64,000 nucleotides of DNA from Stenotrophomonas sp. SY1 (GCF_021202945.1 NZ_JAJOYR010000002.1:1062453-1126452); one strand, 5' to 3'. Shown: positions 47,157 to 56,761, counted from the first letter of the stretch. Numbers and translations are program-made. The notes: generated from the letters alone by a model not told the origin.

Positions 47157-47357
47157 TCAGGCGGCCTGCAGCATCGGCAAAGGCAGGTCGCGGAAGGCGC
47201 GCGCCTGCTCCAGAAGACCGGCCGCCATGTCCAGGCAGGAGCCGCAATTGGAGCCGCAACCGGTACGCATGGTCAGCTCGGCCACGCTGTCGCAGCCGGC
47301 AATGGCGGCTTCACGGATCTGGTTGTCGGTAACCCCATTACAGATGCAGACGTACAC
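47157..47357 (-). CDS. bfd: Bacterioferritin-associated ferredoxin
   Basis: 66 aa from a GTG start. CICNGVTDNQIREAAIAGC and CGSNCGSCL carry the four Cys ligands of the [2Fe-2S] cluster. Size is that of E. coli Bfd (64 aa); the longer open frame to 47408 overlaps the promoter and is rejected. Bfd reduces bacterioferritin to mobilise iron. A Fur-type site overlapping a sigma70-like promoter lies 53 bp upstream, as expected for an iron-starvation gene. Confidence 0.92.
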   Translation of the reverse strand: MYVCICNGVTDNQIREAAIAGCDSVAELTMRTGCGSNCGSCLDMAAGLLEQARAFRDLPLPMLQAA

Positions 47358-47396
47358 GGTGCAATGCTCTTCAGGCAGCCTGAGTGGCTGGAGGGC

Positions 47397-47425
47397 ATTC
47401 AATCCCAAACGAGAATGGTTGTCAA
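47397..47425 (-). promoter_or_regulatory. Promoter of bfd with overlapping Fur box
   Basis: On the minus strand TTGACA (47425-47420) and TTGAAT (47402-47397) are separated by 17 bp. The 15-mer TGACAACCATTCTCG (47424-47410) matches the Fur 7-1-7 consensus TGATAATNATTATCA at 11 of 14 informative positions and overlaps the -35 and spacer. Confidence 0.7.
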
Positions 47426-47434
47426 TTTCCGTTG

Positions 47435-48043
47435 TTAATCATTATTAATCTTCTTGCGCCACGGCCCCTGACGGCGCTGGCGCTTGCGCGGCCGGTCATG
47501 GCCAGCGGTGTTGCCCGGCAACCAGGCCTCCAGCGCGGAGGCCGGCATCGCCTGTACTCCCGGACCAGCAACCCCACGGGCCATCGGCGCCAAATGCCGC
47601 AGCGCGCGCGCGTAAACGCCGCGCTTGAACATCACCACATGCTCCACCGGGTACCAGAAATCCACCCAGCGCCAATGGTCGAACTCAGGCGTGTCGGTCT
47701 GATCCAGGCGCACGTGCGCCTCATCGCCGGTCAGTCGCAGCAGAAACCAGACCTGCTTCTGGCCGATGCACACCTGGCGTTCATTGCGGCGGATCGCCCT
47801 GCTGGGCAGCCGATAGCGAAGCCAACCGGGGGTTGCCCCCAGTACTTCGACGTGTTCGGGCAGCAGGCCGGTTTCCTCCTGCAGCTCGCGGTACATGGCC
47901 TCGACAGGCGTCTCGTCGGTGTTCATCCCACCCTGCGGGAACTGCCAGCCGTCCCGGCGCACACGTCGTGCCCAGAACACCTGCCCGTCTTCCCGCATCA
48001 GCACAATGCCGACGTTCGGTCGATAGCCGTCCGGATCGATCAC
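47435..48043 (-). CDS. rppH: RNA pyrophosphohydrolase
   Basis: 202 aa from a GTG with AGGAGT seven bases upstream. The N terminus [26 protein letters not shown] and Nudix box [23 protein letters not shown] are diagnostic of RppH/Nud[27 protein letters not shown] and the basic tail agree. It removes pyrophosphate from the 5' end of mRNA to start decay. The Lys/Arg-rich C terminus (about 30 residues) is longer than in E. coli. Confidence 0.94.
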   Translation of the reverse strand: MIDPDGYRPNVGIVLMREDGQVFWARRVRRDGWQFPQGGMNTDETPVEAMYRELQEETGLLPEHVEVLGATPGWLRYRLPSRAIRRNERQVCIGQKQVWFLLRLTGDEAHVRLDQTDTPEFDHWRWVDFWYPVEHVVMFKRGVYARALRHLAPMARGVAGPGVQAMPASALEAWLPGNTAGHDRPRKRQRRQGPWRKKINND

Positions 48044-48162
48044 GATGCGGACTCCTAAAATTTCTACTGCCGGGGACTCTGCCATGGCCTTGCCCGGGCC
48101 ACAAGCGAAGAAAAAACTATTGACAGTTCTTCTTCATATCTCCAGAATTGCCGGCTCCCTGA

Positions 48163-48239
48163 GGCTATGTAGCTCAGCCGGTTAGAGCACAGCACTCATA
48201 ATGCTGGGGTCGGTGGTTCGAGTCCACCCATAGCCACCA
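48163..48239 (+). tRNA. tRNA-Met (CAT), elongator
   Basis: Acceptor GGCTATG pairs with CATAGCC, followed by A and an encoded CCA. Anticodon loop CTCATAA in stem CAGCA/TGCTG gives CAT. D-arm and T-arm (GGTTCGAGTCC) are standard. The sequence closely follows E. coli elongator tRNA-Met, not the initiator, because the first base pair is G-C. Confidence 0.97.
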
Positions 48240-48296
48240 ACGCTTGCCATACATTGGCAAACACTCAGGGAAATGCGACAATAGTCGCCTGTTTTT

Positions 48297-48371
48297 TGCC
48301 CCGTCGCCAAGCGGTAAGGCACCTGACTCTGACTCAGGCATTCGGTGGTTCGAATCCATCCGGGGCAGCCA
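48297..48371 (+). tRNA. tRNA-Gln (CTG)
   Basis: Acceptor TGCCCCG pairs with CGGGGCA, then G and an encoded CCA. Anticodon stem CCTGA/TCAGG with loop CTCTGAC gives CTG. T-arm GGTTCGAATCC is standard. It lies 57 bp after the Met tRNA and ends at a strong terminator. Confidence 0.97.
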
Positions 48372-48377
48372 AACCTG

Positions 48378-48411
48378 AAAGGCCCGATCGAAAGATCGGG
48401 CCTTTTCTTTT
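48378..48411 (+). terminator. tRNA operon terminator
   Basis: GGCCCGATC, a GAAA loop and GATCGGGCC form a 9-bp stem (48381-48402) flanked by AAA and TTTTCTTTTT. It lies seven bases after the tRNA-Gln CCA. Confidence 0.93.
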
Positions 48412-48611
48412 GCCTGGAATTCGTGAATTCAAAAGCCGGATGCAGGATGGGCCGAAACCCAAACAACGACCAGAAGCCAAAAACACCCCGCTCCCGCGCT
48501 ACGCACAACGGAGGGAGTGAATTACCCGGCCAGCACACCCAACGCGACGACCGCGGCAGCACCCGCCCTTTCCGACCAAACATGAAGGGAAGAACAGGAG
48601 AGGAGCGCTTT

Positions 48612-48638
48612 GGCTTTTGGCTTTTGGCTTTTGGCTTT
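48612..48638. repeat. GGCTTTT heptamer repeat
   Basis: Three full GGCTTTT units (48612-48632) and a fourth, partial one. It resembles in style, not sequence, the hexamer blocks at the left edge of the window. Confidence 0.85.
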
Positions 48639-48695
48639 GACTCCGAACCCGGCCTCGCCTCAAGCCCCGCCCCAATCCCGAACCCCATAAACGAC

Positions 48696-48721
48696 AAAAG
48701 CCCGGCCGAAGCCGGGCTTTT
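48696..48721 (-). terminator. Terminator of rplM-rpsI
   Basis: GCCCGGC, a CGAA/TTCG loop and GCCGGGC (48700-48717) with AAAA and TTTT on the sides. On the minus strand it follows the rpsI stop by about 50 bp. Confidence 0.9.
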
Positions 48722-48770
48722 GCTTTCCTCCCAGCGGGGCTCCGAAGAACCCCACGCCAGGCGCGATGGA

Positions 48771-49163
48771 TCAGCGCTTGGAGAACTGGGTGGCGCGACG
48801 TGCCTTGTGCAGGCCGACCTTCTTACGCTCGACTTCACGGGCGTCACGGGTCATGAAGCCAGCCTTGCGCAGCTCGGACTTCAGGGTTTCGTCGTATTCG
48901 ACCAGCGCACGGGCGATGCCCAGACGGATCGCACCGGCCTGGCCGGTGGTGCCGCCGCCAGCAGCGGTGACCATGATGTCGAAGGTTTCGGTGTTCTTGG
49001 TCAGTTCCAGCGGCTGACGCACGATCATGCGCGCAGTCTCACGGCCAAAGAACTCGTCCAGCGGACGGCCATTGACGGTGATGTTGCCGGCGCCCTTGCG
49101 CAGGAACACGCGAGCGGTGGAGGACTTGCGGCGGCCAGTGCCGTAGTTTTGAGTGATAGCCAT
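48771..49163 (-). CDS. rpsI: 30S ribosomal protein S9
   Basis: 130 aa. Starts [21 protein letters not shown] and ends [18 protein letters not shown], the universal S9 tail that contacts P-site tRNA. Also [16 protein letters not shown] and [19 protein letters not shown]. It follows rplM by two bases, the standard operon. Confidence 0.98.
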   Translation of the reverse strand: MAITQNYGTGRRKSSTARVFLRKGAGNITVNGRPLDEFFGRETARMIVRQPLELTKNTETFDIMVTAAGGGTTGQAGAIRLGIARALVEYDETLKSELRKAGFMTRDAREVERKKVGLHKARRATQFSKR

Positions 49164-49165
49164 GA

Positions 49166-49594
49166 TTAGATATCCAGAACCTGCGGCTGCTGTGCGGCGT
49201 GCGGATGCTCAGTGCCGGCGTAGACCTTGAGCTTGCGGTACATCTGACGGCCCAGCGGGCCCTTCGGCAGCATGCCCTTGACGGCGATCTCGATCACGCG
49301 CTCCGGGTGACGCTCAAGCGCCTGCTCCAGAGACTCAGTCTTCAGGTTACCGATGTAGCCGGTGAAGCGATGGTACTTCTTGTCCTTCAGCTTCTTGCCG
49401 GTAACAGTGATCTTGTCGGCATTGATGACGACCAGGTAATCACCGGTGTCAACATGCGGGGTGTAGACCGGCTTGTGCTTGCCACGCAGGCGGCGAGCCA
49501 GCTCGGTGGACAGACGGCCCAGCGTCTTGCCGGCGGCGTCAACGAGGTACCAGTCGCGCTGGACGGTCTCGTTCTTTGCAGTGAAAGTGCTCAT
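49166..49594 (-). CDS. rplM: 50S ribosomal protein L13
   Basis: 142 aa. [48 protein letters not shown] and the [21 protein letters not shown] core are typical of L13. The start at 49594 gives the standard length; the much longer open frame upstream is antisense to coq7 and rejected. rpsI follows after two bases. Confidence 0.98.
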   Translation of the reverse strand: MSTFTAKNETVQRDWYLVDAAGKTLGRLSTELARRLRGKHKPVYTPHVDTGDYLVVINADKITVTGKKLKDKKYHRFTGYIGNLKTESLEQALERHPERVIEIAVKGMLPKGPLGRQMYRKLKVYAGTEHPHAAQQPQVLDI

Positions 49595-49795
49595 AAAGAA
49601 CTCTAGTAGGTCGGGCTCATTGCGGCGGTGGGCTGCCGGAACTCTGCCACGCGTTGTGAAGGTGAAACAGAAGCGCGGGATTGTACCGGCCCAGGGCCGC
49701 AGACGCAACTTGACCCCCGGCTCCCGCTCAGCCCGCCCTTGGCAGGCCTGGACCCAGAGGCGAGAATCCGGACACCCCCGACCGTCGTGACAACC

Positions 49796-50440
49796 ATGAT
49801 CACTGCCCGCGTTCAGACTCCCCTGGACCACCTGCTGACCGAAGCCCAGCGCGCGCTGGACACGGTGTTCGGCAATCCAGCCGCAGCCCGCCCCAATCCG
49901 GCCGGCGACACCCCGGAAGTGGCACTGGAGCCCGCCGAAACGCGGCACGCGGCCGGCCTGATGCGGATCAACCACGTCGGTGAGGTCTGCGCCCAGGGGC
50001 TGTACTTCGGCCAGGCAGCCGTGGCCCGCGACCCGGCCACCCGCGAGCACCTGCTGGCAGCCGCGCAGGAGGAAACCGACCACCTGAGCTGGTGCGCCGA
50101 CCGCCTGCGCGAACTGGGCAGTCGCCCCAGCCTGTTCAACCCGCTCTGGTATGCCGGCAGCTACACCATCGGCACCCTCGCCGGCCTGCGCGGCGACGGC
50201 TGGAACCTGGGCTTCGTGGTGGAAACCGAGCGCCAGGTGGAAGCCCATCTGGACGAGCACCTTGAGACGCTGCCGGCCGCTGATCAGCGCAGCCGCGAAA
50301 TCCTCAAGGTGATGAAGCTCGACGAGGCCCGCCACGCTGAACATGCCGAGCACGCAGGTGCACGCAAACTGCCGTTCCCGATTCCCTCGGTGATGGCGCT
50401 CGCGTCCAAGGCGATGAAAACGGTGGCCTACCGGATTTGA
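49796..50440 (+). CDS. coq7: 2-polyprenyl-3-methyl-6-methoxy-1,4-benzoquinol hydroxylase
   Basis: 214 aa. Di-iron monooxygenase with Glu/His ligands in [44 protein letters not shown] and [16 protein letters not shown]. It hydroxylates demethoxyubiquinol in ubiquinone synthesis. Family length about 210 aa. The ATG at 49796 gives the [12 protein letters not shown] terminus seen in this family. Confidence 0.95.
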   Translation: MITARVQTPLDHLLTEAQRALDTVFGNPAAARPNPAGDTPEVALEPAETRHAAGLMRINHVGEVCAQGLYFGQAAVARDPATREHLLAAAQEETDHLSWCADRLRELGSRPSLFNPLWYAGSYTIGTLAGLRGDGWNLGFVVETERQVEAHLDEHLETLPAADQRSREILKVMKLDEARHAEHAEHAGARKLPFPIPSVMALASKAMKTVAYRI

Positions 50441-50537
50441 GGAACGCCCCTTCCCGGATGCTGCGACATCACGCCCCTTCGGGGCAATGCTGGATAGCCG
50501 CCCGCCGTGCGCGGCTCAGCACTACCGGGACATGGCT

Positions 50538-50605
50538 GTAGAGCGGAGCCGTGCTCCGCTGGGGCATCACTGATGAAGCTCCCGCCGAGCGTGGCCCGGC
50601 TCTAC
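50538..50605. repeat. SMAG-like inverted repeat pair
   Basis: GTAGAGCGGAGCCGTGCTCCGC (50538-50559) is a GTAG-ended hairpin; GCCGAGCGTGGCCCGGCTCTAC (50584-50605) is an inverted partner. The pair separates convergent coq7 and sugE. A weaker hairpin at 50472-50486 (CCCCTTCGGGG) may end coq7 transcripts. Confidence 0.8.
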
Positions 50606-50616
50606 GAAGCGGTGGC

Positions 50617-50931
50617 TCAGCTGACCAGCTTCAGGCCGATCACGCCGGACACGATCAGGCCGATGCACAACAAACGCGGCCACGAGGCGCTGTCACCGAA
50701 CAGCGCGATACCGGCCATCGCCACGCCAAGCGCGCCAATTCCGGTCCAGATCGCATAGCCGGTACCCACCGGGATGGTGCGCAGCGCCTGGGTCAGCAGC
50801 CACAGGCTGATGCCCGCCATCACCACGGTGGCCACGCTGGGCCACAGCCGGGTGAAACCTTCGCTGTACTTCAGGCCCAGTGCGAAGCCGATCTCGAACA
50901 CGCCGGCAAGCAGCAGATAAATCCAGGGCAT
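50617..50931 (-). CDS. sugE: SMR-family guanidinium exporter SugE/Gdx
   Basis: 104 aa, four transmembrane helices. MPWIYLLLAGVFEIGFALGLKYSEGF with the essential Glu13, TQALRTIPVGTGYAIWTGIGALG and VSGVIGLKLVS are the SugE/Gdx type of small multidrug resistance proteins. Most such proteins exchange guanidinium for protons. The ATG at 50931 lies seven bases after AAGGAAG. A strong terminator sits immediately upstream of the ribosome binding site, which could be a conditional attenuator (see the leader entry). Confidence 0.92.
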   Translation of the reverse strand: MPWIYLLLAGVFEIGFALGLKYSEGFTRLWPSVATVVMAGISLWLLTQALRTIPVGTGYAIWTGIGALGVAMAGIALFGDSASWPRLLCIGLIVSGVIGLKLVS

Positions 50932-50948
50932 TTCCAAACTTCCTTACA

Positions 50949-50993
50949 AAACAAAAAAAGACGGCGGCCCGATGTACGCACCGGGCCGCCGTC
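50949..50993 (-). terminator. Strong terminator directly upstream of sugE
   Basis: GACGGCGGCCCG (50993-50982 on minus) pairs with CGGGCCGCCGTC (50971-50960) in a 12-bp stem around GUGCGUACAU, followed by U7 and a second U run. It ends 18 bp before the sugE start. It either ends speD transcripts (stop at 51079) or is an attenuator for sugE. Confidence 0.85.
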
Positions 50994-51017
50994 GGCAAAC
51001 GTCTGCATTGCATGCAG

Positions 51018-51033
51018 GGCGGGCCGTCCCGCC
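51018..51033 (-). promoter_or_regulatory. ACGG-loop hairpin in the sugE leader
   Basis: On the minus strand GGCGGG-ACGG-CCCGCC is a perfect 6-bp hairpin with an ACGG tetraloop. Guanidine-II (mini-ykkC) riboswitches consist of two such hairpins with ACGR loops. Only one clear copy is visible here; the neighbouring hairpin (51042-51060) has a CCTGG loop. A functional riboswitch is therefore unproven. Confidence 0.3.
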
Positions 51034-51078
51034 TGTTGTCACGGAGGCGGCCAGGCCGCCTTCGCGTTTGAGGCTTGC

Positions 51079-51873
51079 TTACTCGGCCAGGTTGCGGCCG
51101 TGGAACAGCTCTTCGATCTCACGGCGCAGCAGCGCTTCGATCTTCATGCGCTCCTTGAAGGAAAGGTTCTTGGCCTTCTCTTCAAACAGGTACTGGTCCA
51201 GGTCGAAGTCCTTCAGGTGCATCTTCGTGTGGAAGATATTTTCCTGGTAGACGTTGACGTCGAACATCTCGTAACGCGACTTGATGTTCTTGGCCAGGAA
51301 GTTCTGGATCGAATTGATCTTGTGATCGATGTAGTGCTTTTTGCCCTTCACGTCACGGGTGAAACCGCGAACACGGTAATCCATGATCACGATGTCCGAT
51401 TCCAGGCTTTCGATCAGGTAGTTCAACGCCTTCAACGGCGAGATCACGCCGCAGGTAGCCACGTCGATGTCGGCGCGGAACGTGGCGATACCTTCCTGCG
51501 GATGCGTTTCCGGGTAGGTATGAACCGTGATGTGCGACTTGTCCATGTGCGCGACAACAGCATCGGAGATCAACTCCTTGCCTGCCGCCTTCTTGTCGAT
51601 CACCGGCTCCTCGGAAATGAGGATCGTGACCGATGCACCCTGCGGATCGTAGTCCTGACGCGCGATGTTCAGGATGTTTGCGCCGATGATCTCGGCCACA
51701 TCGGTGAGAATCTGCGTGAGACGATCGGCGTTGTATTCCTCGTCGATGTACTCGATGTAACGCTGGCGCTCCTCTTCGGTACGCGCATAGCAGACGTCAT
51801 AGATGTTGAAGCTCAGGGCCTTGGTGAGGTTGTTGAACCCTTGCAACCTCAGGCGAGGCAGCGGCTTGACCAC
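51079..51873 (-). CDS. speD: S-adenosylmethionine decarboxylase
   Basis: 264 aa from a GTG start. SpeD of the E. coli type: [35 protein letters not shown] with the Ser that is cleaved to give the pyruvoyl group, [16 protein letters not shown] and [15 protein letters not shown]. It makes decarboxylated AdoMet for spermidine synthesis. Size equals E. coli SpeD. It is divergent from clp (156 bp), an arrangement I recall from Xanthomonas. Confidence 0.95.
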   Translation of the reverse strand: MVKPLPRLRLQGFNNLTKALSFNIYDVCYARTEEERQRYIEYIDEEYNADRLTQILTDVAEIIGANILNIARQDYDPQGASVTILISEEPVIDKKAAGKELISDAVVAHMDKSHITVHTYPETHPQEGIATFRADIDVATCGVISPLKALNYLIESLESDIVIMDYRVRGFTRDVKGKKHYIDHKINSIQNFLAKNIKSRYEMFDVNVYQENIFHTKMHLKDFDLDQYLFEEKAKNLSFKERMKIEALLRREIEELFHGRNLAE

Positions 51874-52028
51874 GGCGGTCGATCCTGTAGATGGTGGAAA
51901 GGATCAATTATGGGGCAAAGTAGCCCGCCTGTGATATGTGATCCCTACCAAGTAGGGTTTGCCCCGACTGGCTAGGCTCGTTAAGCTTGGCCATTAAGCA
52001 AGTTCAACATTCTGTGTGAACGCCAACC

Positions 52029-52718
52029 ATGAGCCCAGGGAACGCCAACTCCGTGTCAAACGTGCGCCTCGCCTCCAGTCCACTGGCTCTGGATATAGCC
52101 ACCATCGACCGCTTCCTGGCTCACAGCCACCGCCGTCGCTACCCCGCCCGCACCGATGTGTTCCGCCCCGGGGATCCGGCCGGGACCATGTATTACGTGA
52201 TCAGCGGCTCAGTCAGCATCATTGCCGAGGAAGAGGACGACCGCGAACTGGTGCTGGGCTACTTCGGCGCCGGCGAGTTTGTTGGCGAGATGGGCCTGTT
52301 CATCGAATCGGACAAGCGTGAAGTCATCCTGCGCACCCGAACCCCCTGCGAGCTGGCCGAAATCAGCTACGAGCGCCTGCACCAGCTGTTTCTCGGGCCG
52401 CTGTCGACCGACGCGCCCAAGCTGCTGTACGCGATCGGCTCGCAGATCTCCCGCCGCCTGCTGCACACCAGCCGCAAAGCCAGCCGTCTGGCCTTCCTGG
52501 ACGTGACCGACCGCATCGTCCGTACCCTGCACGACCTGGCCAAGGAGCCGGAGTCGATGAGCCACCCGCAGGGCACCCAGCTGCGCGTCTCCCGCCAGGA
52601 GATCGCCCGTCTGGTCGGCTGCTCGCGCGAAATGGCCGGGCGCGTACTCAAGAAGCTGCAGGCCGACGGCATCCTGCATGCGCGCGGCAAGACGGTAGTC
52701 CTGTACGGGACGCGGTGA
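52029..52718 (+). CDS. clp: CRP-like regulator Clp
   Basis: 229 aa. Cyclic-nucleotide-binding fold (about 25-140: DVFRPGDPAGTMYYVISGSVSI, GYFGAGEFVGEMGLF), a long dimer helix and a C-terminal HTH LRVSRQEIARLVGCSREMAGRVLKKLQADG. In Xanthomonas, Clp is the CRP homologue whose DNA binding is inhibited by c-di-GMP and which controls virulence factors and extracellular enzymes. Length and neighbour (speD) fit. Its effector here is inferred from that family. Confidence 0.94.
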   Translation: MSPGNANSVSNVRLASSPLALDIATIDRFLAHSHRRRYPARTDVFRPGDPAGTMYYVISGSVSIIAEEEDDRELVLGYFGAGEFVGEMGLFIESDKREVILRTRTPCELAEISYERLHQLFLGPLSTDAPKLLYAIGSQISRRLLHTSRKASRLAFLDVTDRIVRTLHDLAKEPESMSHPQGTQLRVSRQEIARLVGCSREMAGRVLKKLQADGILHARGKTVVLYGTR

Positions 52719-53217
52719 CACCCGTATTCACGGGTGTCACCAATGTTTGCCGAGCCCCGCCTGCCATGAGGCCTGCGGCGGCAAAGCGACGCGTGGCGAC
52801 GCGGCAAACGCTATGGCGCCCCGGTTGCAGCTGAGACGCGGCCCCGGCTCAACAGCTCCCAATTCCCCACGCCTGTCGGCGCGCCCCCTTTACTAAAGGG
52901 GGCTCCTGCTCTGATAGACCGCACGAAAGCTCCTTCGCTGGTCGGATTTGAGCACACGCATGCCCCGCGCCTTGGCCGGCTGTTCTCCTGTTCCCCCTCA
53001 GCAGCCCGTGTCCAATTCAGCAAAGACGACTTCAGACCTGATGCGGTGCGCGACTACCTTCCCGCTGGCCGGAGCAGGTCTACCCGTTCTCTGATCTCCG
53101 AATTGCCTGCATGTCGGCAGGGATTACCCCGGCCTAAGACGCAGTTGCGGGCCATCGCGACTGGCCTGATCGGGCCGCTGCCTTGACCTGCCCTGCCCCA
53201 GCCCGCAGGCTGGCCCG
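52719..53217. other. Intergenic stretch after clp
   Basis: About 500 bp without a supported gene. Two hairpins are visible: TGACACCCG-TATTCA-CGGGTGTCA just after the clp stop (near 52718-52741), a likely clp terminator without a U run, and GCCCCCTTT-ACT-AAAGGGGGC (52883-52903). Short frames on both strands are compositionally poor. Nothing else recognisable. Confidence 0.6.
52883..52903. other. Perfect 9-bp hairpin in the clp downstream region
   Basis: GCCCCCTTT and AAAGGGGGC pair perfectly around ACT. Neither side has a U run, so it is not a standard terminator. Possibly a repeat relic. Confidence 0.5.
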
Positions 53218-53979
53218 ATGGAATTTGGCAGCGAGTTTTACTGGTTCATCCTGATCGGCCTCGGCGCACAGCTGGTGGACGGTGCCCTGGGGATGGCATT
53301 CGGACTGATTTCCTCCTCGGTGCTGTTGAGCATGGGGCTGCCACCGGCTGCGGTGAGTGCCAGCGTGCATACCGCCGAAGTCTTCACCAGTGGCGCGTCC
53401 GGTGTGTCGCATCTGGTTGCCGGCAACGTCGACAAGCGCCTGTTCCTGCGCCTGGCCCTGCCCGGTGCGGTGGGAGGTGCCATCGGTGCCTATGTCCTGA
53501 CCCAGCTGCCGGGCGATGTGATTCGACCTTTCATCTACCTTTACCTGCTGGTGCTGGCGCTCTTCATCCTGGCCCGCGCCGCAGGAAGGTTCGCCTCGCG
53601 CAAGGAAGTGAAGCGGGTACCGGTACTGGGCTTTGTCGCCGGCCTGCTGGATGCCAGTGGGGGTGGCGGCTGGGGCTCGGTGGCCACGTCCACGCTGCTG
53701 GCGCGAGGCGGCCACGCGCGCACCACGATCGGTTCGGTGAGCGCGGCCGAGTTCGTGGTGACCTTGTCGATATCGGCCACCTTCCTGCTGACGATGGGCA
53801 TGCAGCATCTGTCCATCGTTGCCGGCCTGCTGGTCGGTGGCATGATGGCCGCGCCGGTAGCGGCGTTGCTGGTGAAGCGGGTCAAGGAGCGCTGGGTGCT
53901 GGTCGCGGTGGGCGTGCTGGTGCTGTCGATCAGCCTGTTCCAGATCGGCACGGCGCTTCTGAAGCTACGCGCTGGCTGA
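53218..53979 (+). CDS. TauE/SafE-family sulfite/sulfonate exporter-like permease
   Basis: 253 aa, about eight transmembrane helices. Signature pieces: GLGAQLVDGALGMAFGLISSSVLL, SASVHTAEVFTSGASGVSHL, GAVGGAIGAYVL and FVAGLLDASGGGGWGSVATSTLL. These match the TauE/SafE (DUF81) family, which moves sulfite, sulfoacetate or similar anions. No sulfur-metabolism genes adjoin, so substrate is open. Confidence 0.9.
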   Translation: MEFGSEFYWFILIGLGAQLVDGALGMAFGLISSSVLLSMGLPPAAVSASVHTAEVFTSGASGVSHLVAGNVDKRLFLRLALPGAVGGAIGAYVLTQLPGDVIRPFIYLYLLVLALFILARAAGRFASRKEVKRVPVLGFVAGLLDASGGGGWGSVATSTLLARGGHARTTIGSVSAAEFVVTLSISATFLLTMGMQHLSIVAGLLVGGMMAAPVAALLVKRVKERWVLVAVGVLVLSISLFQIGTALLKLRAG

Positions 53980-54127
53980 CGGCAAACCGTCTTCATCGCC
54001 CTTCGGGCACCTAGCTGCGCACCTCGGCCACGCACAGCGTGCGTGGCGTTCAGCCATGCGCGAGCCAATGGCTCGTATGCCGCATGCCTTCACCCCGCGC
54101 GGGAGAAGGGAGTTCCGGCGCTCACCC

Positions 54128-54850
54128 TTACTTCGGCAGCGGATCACCGCCGCGGCAGACACAGCCCCAGTTGAGGATTGGCGTGCCGGCCGGCAGCACC
54201 TTGCCGAAGTACGCCACACGCGAGTGCTTGGGATTGACCACCACCGGGGCCTTGGCGGCCTTCAGCAGCGGCAGGTCGGCGGTGCTGTCCGAATAGGCGA
54301 TGGCGATGTCGCCATAACCGCGCTCGCGCAGCATGCGCATTTTTTCTTCGTTGTGGCAGTGGCGAGTGGCGCCGACCGCGCCCAGGCGCGGGCCGACCTC
54401 GCTGCCGATCACCGGCACGCCCTGCTGGGCGACGAAGGCCAGGATCGCGCGGGCCAGCTCCGGCGGCGCACCGGTGGCCACCACCACACGATCGCCAGCC
54501 TTGCGGTGCGCTGCAAACACTTCCAACGCATGCGGCAGCAGCTTGCTGCGGATCTCCGCCTCATGCTTGAGCACGTACTGATCGATGACGCAGTTGAACT
54601 CACGCGCCTTGTGCAAGCCAAACGTAGCCACCCACACGTAGGCGGAGATGCCGACCCGACGGGTCGGCAGCATCGCCACCAGCGGGCCGGCGATGGGCGT
54701 GATCAGCAATGCCGCCAGCATCCGCAGCGGATTGCGCTTGATCAGCCACGCGAACAGGTGGCTGCCGGAGTCACCGTCGTACAACGTGTGATCGAAGTCG
54801 AAGACGACCAGTTGCGCGTCGTCGCGGGGAACGGGGTAAGGCTCGGTCAT
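54128..54850 (-). CDS. HAD-IB family phosphatase
   Basis: 240 aa. HAD motifs: [14 protein letters not shown] (nucleophile and acid Asp), [12 protein letters not shown], the Lys in HNEEKMRML and [11 protein letters not shown]. The length and DHTLYDGDS variant place it in the SerB-like IB subfamily (often annotated HAD-IB hydrolase). It starts within the trpC stop (ATGA at 54850-54847), so it is the last gene of the trp operon. Substrate unknown. Confidence 0.88.
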   Translation of the reverse strand: MTEPYPVPRDDAQLVVFDFDHTLYDGDSGSHLFAWLIKRNPLRMLAALLITPIAGPLVAMLPTRRVGISAYVWVATFGLHKAREFNCVIDQYVLKHEAEIRSKLLPHALEVFAAHRKAGDRVVVATGAPPELARAILAFVAQQGVPVIGSEVGPRLGAVGATRHCHNEEKMRMLRERGYGDIAIAYSDSTADLPLLKAAKAPVVVNPKHSRVAYFGKVLPAGTPILNWGCVCRGGDPLPK

Positions 54851-55641
54851 GCGGGGAAGAATAACTGACGCAGGCCCTCGCCCGGTTCTTCCACGCGCAT
54901 GAAGGCTTCTCCGACAAGGAAAGCATTGACGCCGGCATCGCGCATGAGCCTCACGTCGGCCGGACCGAGGATGCCGCTTTCGGTGACCAACAGGCGGTCG
55001 CGCGGCACTGCGTTCTTCATCGACAACGTGGTCTCCAGCGACACTTCAAAGGTGCGCAGGTTTCGGTTGTTGATGCCCACCAGCGGCACCGGCACCTGGA
55101 TGGCGCGTTCCAGCTCGTCGATATCGTGTACTTCGACCAGCACGTCCATGCCCAGCTGCATGGCAAGGTCGGACAACTCGGCCAGTTGGCGGTCGTCCAG
55201 CGCCGAGACGATCAGCAGGATGCAGTCGGCACCCAGCACGCGCGCCTCGACCACCTGGTAGGGGTCGATCACGAAATCCTTGCGCAGCACCGGCAGCGTG
55301 CAGGCCTCGCGCGCTTCCTGCAGGTAAGCGTCGGCACCCTGGAAGAAATCCACGTCGGTGAGCACCGACAGGCAGCTGGCGCCGCCGAACTCATAGCTCA
55401 CCGCGATCTCGGCCGGGCGGAAGTCCGGGCGGATAACACCCTTGGACGGGCTGGCCTTCTTGACCTCGGCAATCACCGCCGGGTCACCGTTGGCGATGGC
55501 CGCCTGCAACGCATTGGCAAAGCCGCGCACCGGCGAAGCATCGGCCACGCGCGCCTTCAGCTCGGCCAGCGGCACGCGGGCGCTGCGCTCGGCCACCTCC
55601 TGCGACTTGCGGGCGAGGATGGTGTTGAGGATGTCGCTCAT
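54847..55641 (-). CDS. trpC: Indole-3-glycerol phosphate synthase
   Basis: 264 aa, monofunctional (no TrpF domain). [66 protein letters not shown] and [12 protein letters not shown] are the family blocks. It converts CdRP to indole-3-glycerol phosphate. It lies 67 bp after trpD and overlaps the HAD gene by four bases. Confidence 0.97.
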   Translation of the reverse strand: MSDILNTILARKSQEVAERSARVPLAELKARVADASPVRGFANALQAAIANGDPAVIAEVKKASPSKGVIRPDFRPAEIAVSYEFGGASCLSVLTDVDFFQGADAYLQEAREACTLPVLRKDFVIDPYQVVEARVLGADCILLIVSALDDRQLAELSDLAMQLGMDVLVEVHDIDELERAIQVPVPLVGINNRNLRTFEVSLETTLSMKNAVPRDRLLVTESGILGPADVRLMRDAGVNAFLVGEAFMRVEEPGEGLRQLFFPA

Positions 55642-55708
55642 GGTTCTGCTTCCTGGAAGACGGGCATTGCTTGCGCGGGTGATCGGGAGGGCGTGAACAA
55701 TCAAGAAA

Positions 55709-56746
55709 TCAAAGGGTTGCGGCCAGCGTACGGCTGGTGGCGACGTACTGTTCCATGCGAGCACGGGCACTGCCGTCGGCGATGGCCGCGCGGGCACGCG
55801 CCAGACCATCGGCGATGTTGTCGGCCACGCCGGCCACGTACAGCGCCGCGCCGGCATTGAGCGCGACGATATCGTTGGCCGGGCCGGGCTCGTTGTCGAG
55901 CACACCGCGCAGCATGGCGATGGATTCCTCCGGGTTGGCGACCTTCAGATTGCGGCTGGCCGACATGGCGATACCGAAATCCTCCGGATGGATTTCGTAC
56001 TCGCGTACCTTGCCGTCGCGCAGCTCGCCGACCAGCGTGCCGGCGCCGAGCGAAATCTCGTCCATGTTGTCACGCCCCCACACCACCAGCGCACGTTCGG
56101 CACCGAGTTCGCGCAGCACGCGCGCCTGGATGCCGACCAGGTCCGGATGGAACACGCCCATCAGGATGTTGGTGGCACCGACCGGATTGGTCAGCGGGCC
56201 GAGGATGTTGAAGATGGTGCGCACGCCCATCTCACGGCGCACCGGTGCCACCACCTTCATCGCCGGGTGGTGCATCGGCGCGAACATGAAGCCGATACCG
56301 GTCTGTTCGATGGCGCGCGCCACCTGCTTCGGGTTGAGCTCGATGATCGCGCCCAGCGCTTCCACCGCATCAGCGCTGCCGGACTTGGACGACACGCTGC
56401 GGTTGCCGTGCTTGGCCACCTTGGCGCCGGCCGCAGCCACCACGAACATCGAGCAGGTGGAAATGTTGAAGGTGTGCGAGCCGTCGCCGCCGGTGCCGAC
56501 GATGTCGACCAGGTGCCTCTTGTCTTCGACCGCCACCGGCAGGGCGAACTCACGCATCACCGTGGCCGCACCGGCGATCTCGCCGACGGTTTCCTTCTTG
56601 ACCCGCAGGCCGGTGAGGATGGCGGCGGTCATGGTCGGCGAGACTTCGCCACGCATGATCTGCCGCATCAGGTCCACCATCTCGTCGAAGAAGATTTCGC
56701 GGTGCTCGATGGTGCGTTGCAGGGCTTCCTGCGCGGTGATGGTCAT
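55709..56746 (-). CDS. trpD: Anthranilate phosphoribosyltransferase
   Basis: 345 aa. [19 protein letters not shown] (phosphate loop), [32 protein letters not shown] and [13 protein letters not shown] are diagnostic. It transfers phosphoribosyl to anthranilate. It is a stand-alone TrpD, so anthranilate synthase glutaminase is encoded by trpG. It starts 15 bp after the stop of the DUF1543 gene. Confidence 0.97.
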   Translation of the reverse strand: MTITAQEALQRTIEHREIFFDEMVDLMRQIMRGEVSPTMTAAILTGLRVKKETVGEIAGAATVMREFALPVAVEDKRHLVDIVGTGGDGSHTFNISTCSMFVVAAAGAKVAKHGNRSVSSKSGSADAVEALGAIIELNPKQVARAIEQTGIGFMFAPMHHPAMKVVAPVRREMGVRTIFNILGPLTNPVGATNILMGVFHPDLVGIQARVLRELGAERALVVWGRDNMDEISLGAGTLVGELRDGKVREYEIHPEDFGIAMSASRNLKVANPEESIAMLRGVLDNEPGPANDIVALNAGAALYVAGVADNIADGLARARAAIADGSARARMEQYVATSRTLAATL

Positions 56747-56761
56747 GACAACTCCGGTAAC

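Larger units (their letters stand above)
48372..48770. other. Intergenic stretch after the tRNAs
   Basis: About 400 bp without a supported gene. It starts with the tRNA terminator, includes a three-and-a-half-copy heptamer repeat (48612-48638) and ends at the rpsI terminator. The middle is GC-rich with short Lys/Pro-coding-like frames of no recognisable family. Confidence 0.6.

Noticed and set aside
48163..48239. Initiator tRNA-Met
   Set aside because: The first base pair is G-C and the sequence follows elongator tRNA-Met.
52811..53023. 70-codon minus-strand frame after clp
   Set aside because: No ribosome binding site, Arg/Gly/Ser-rich composition and it spans the 52883-52903 hairpin.
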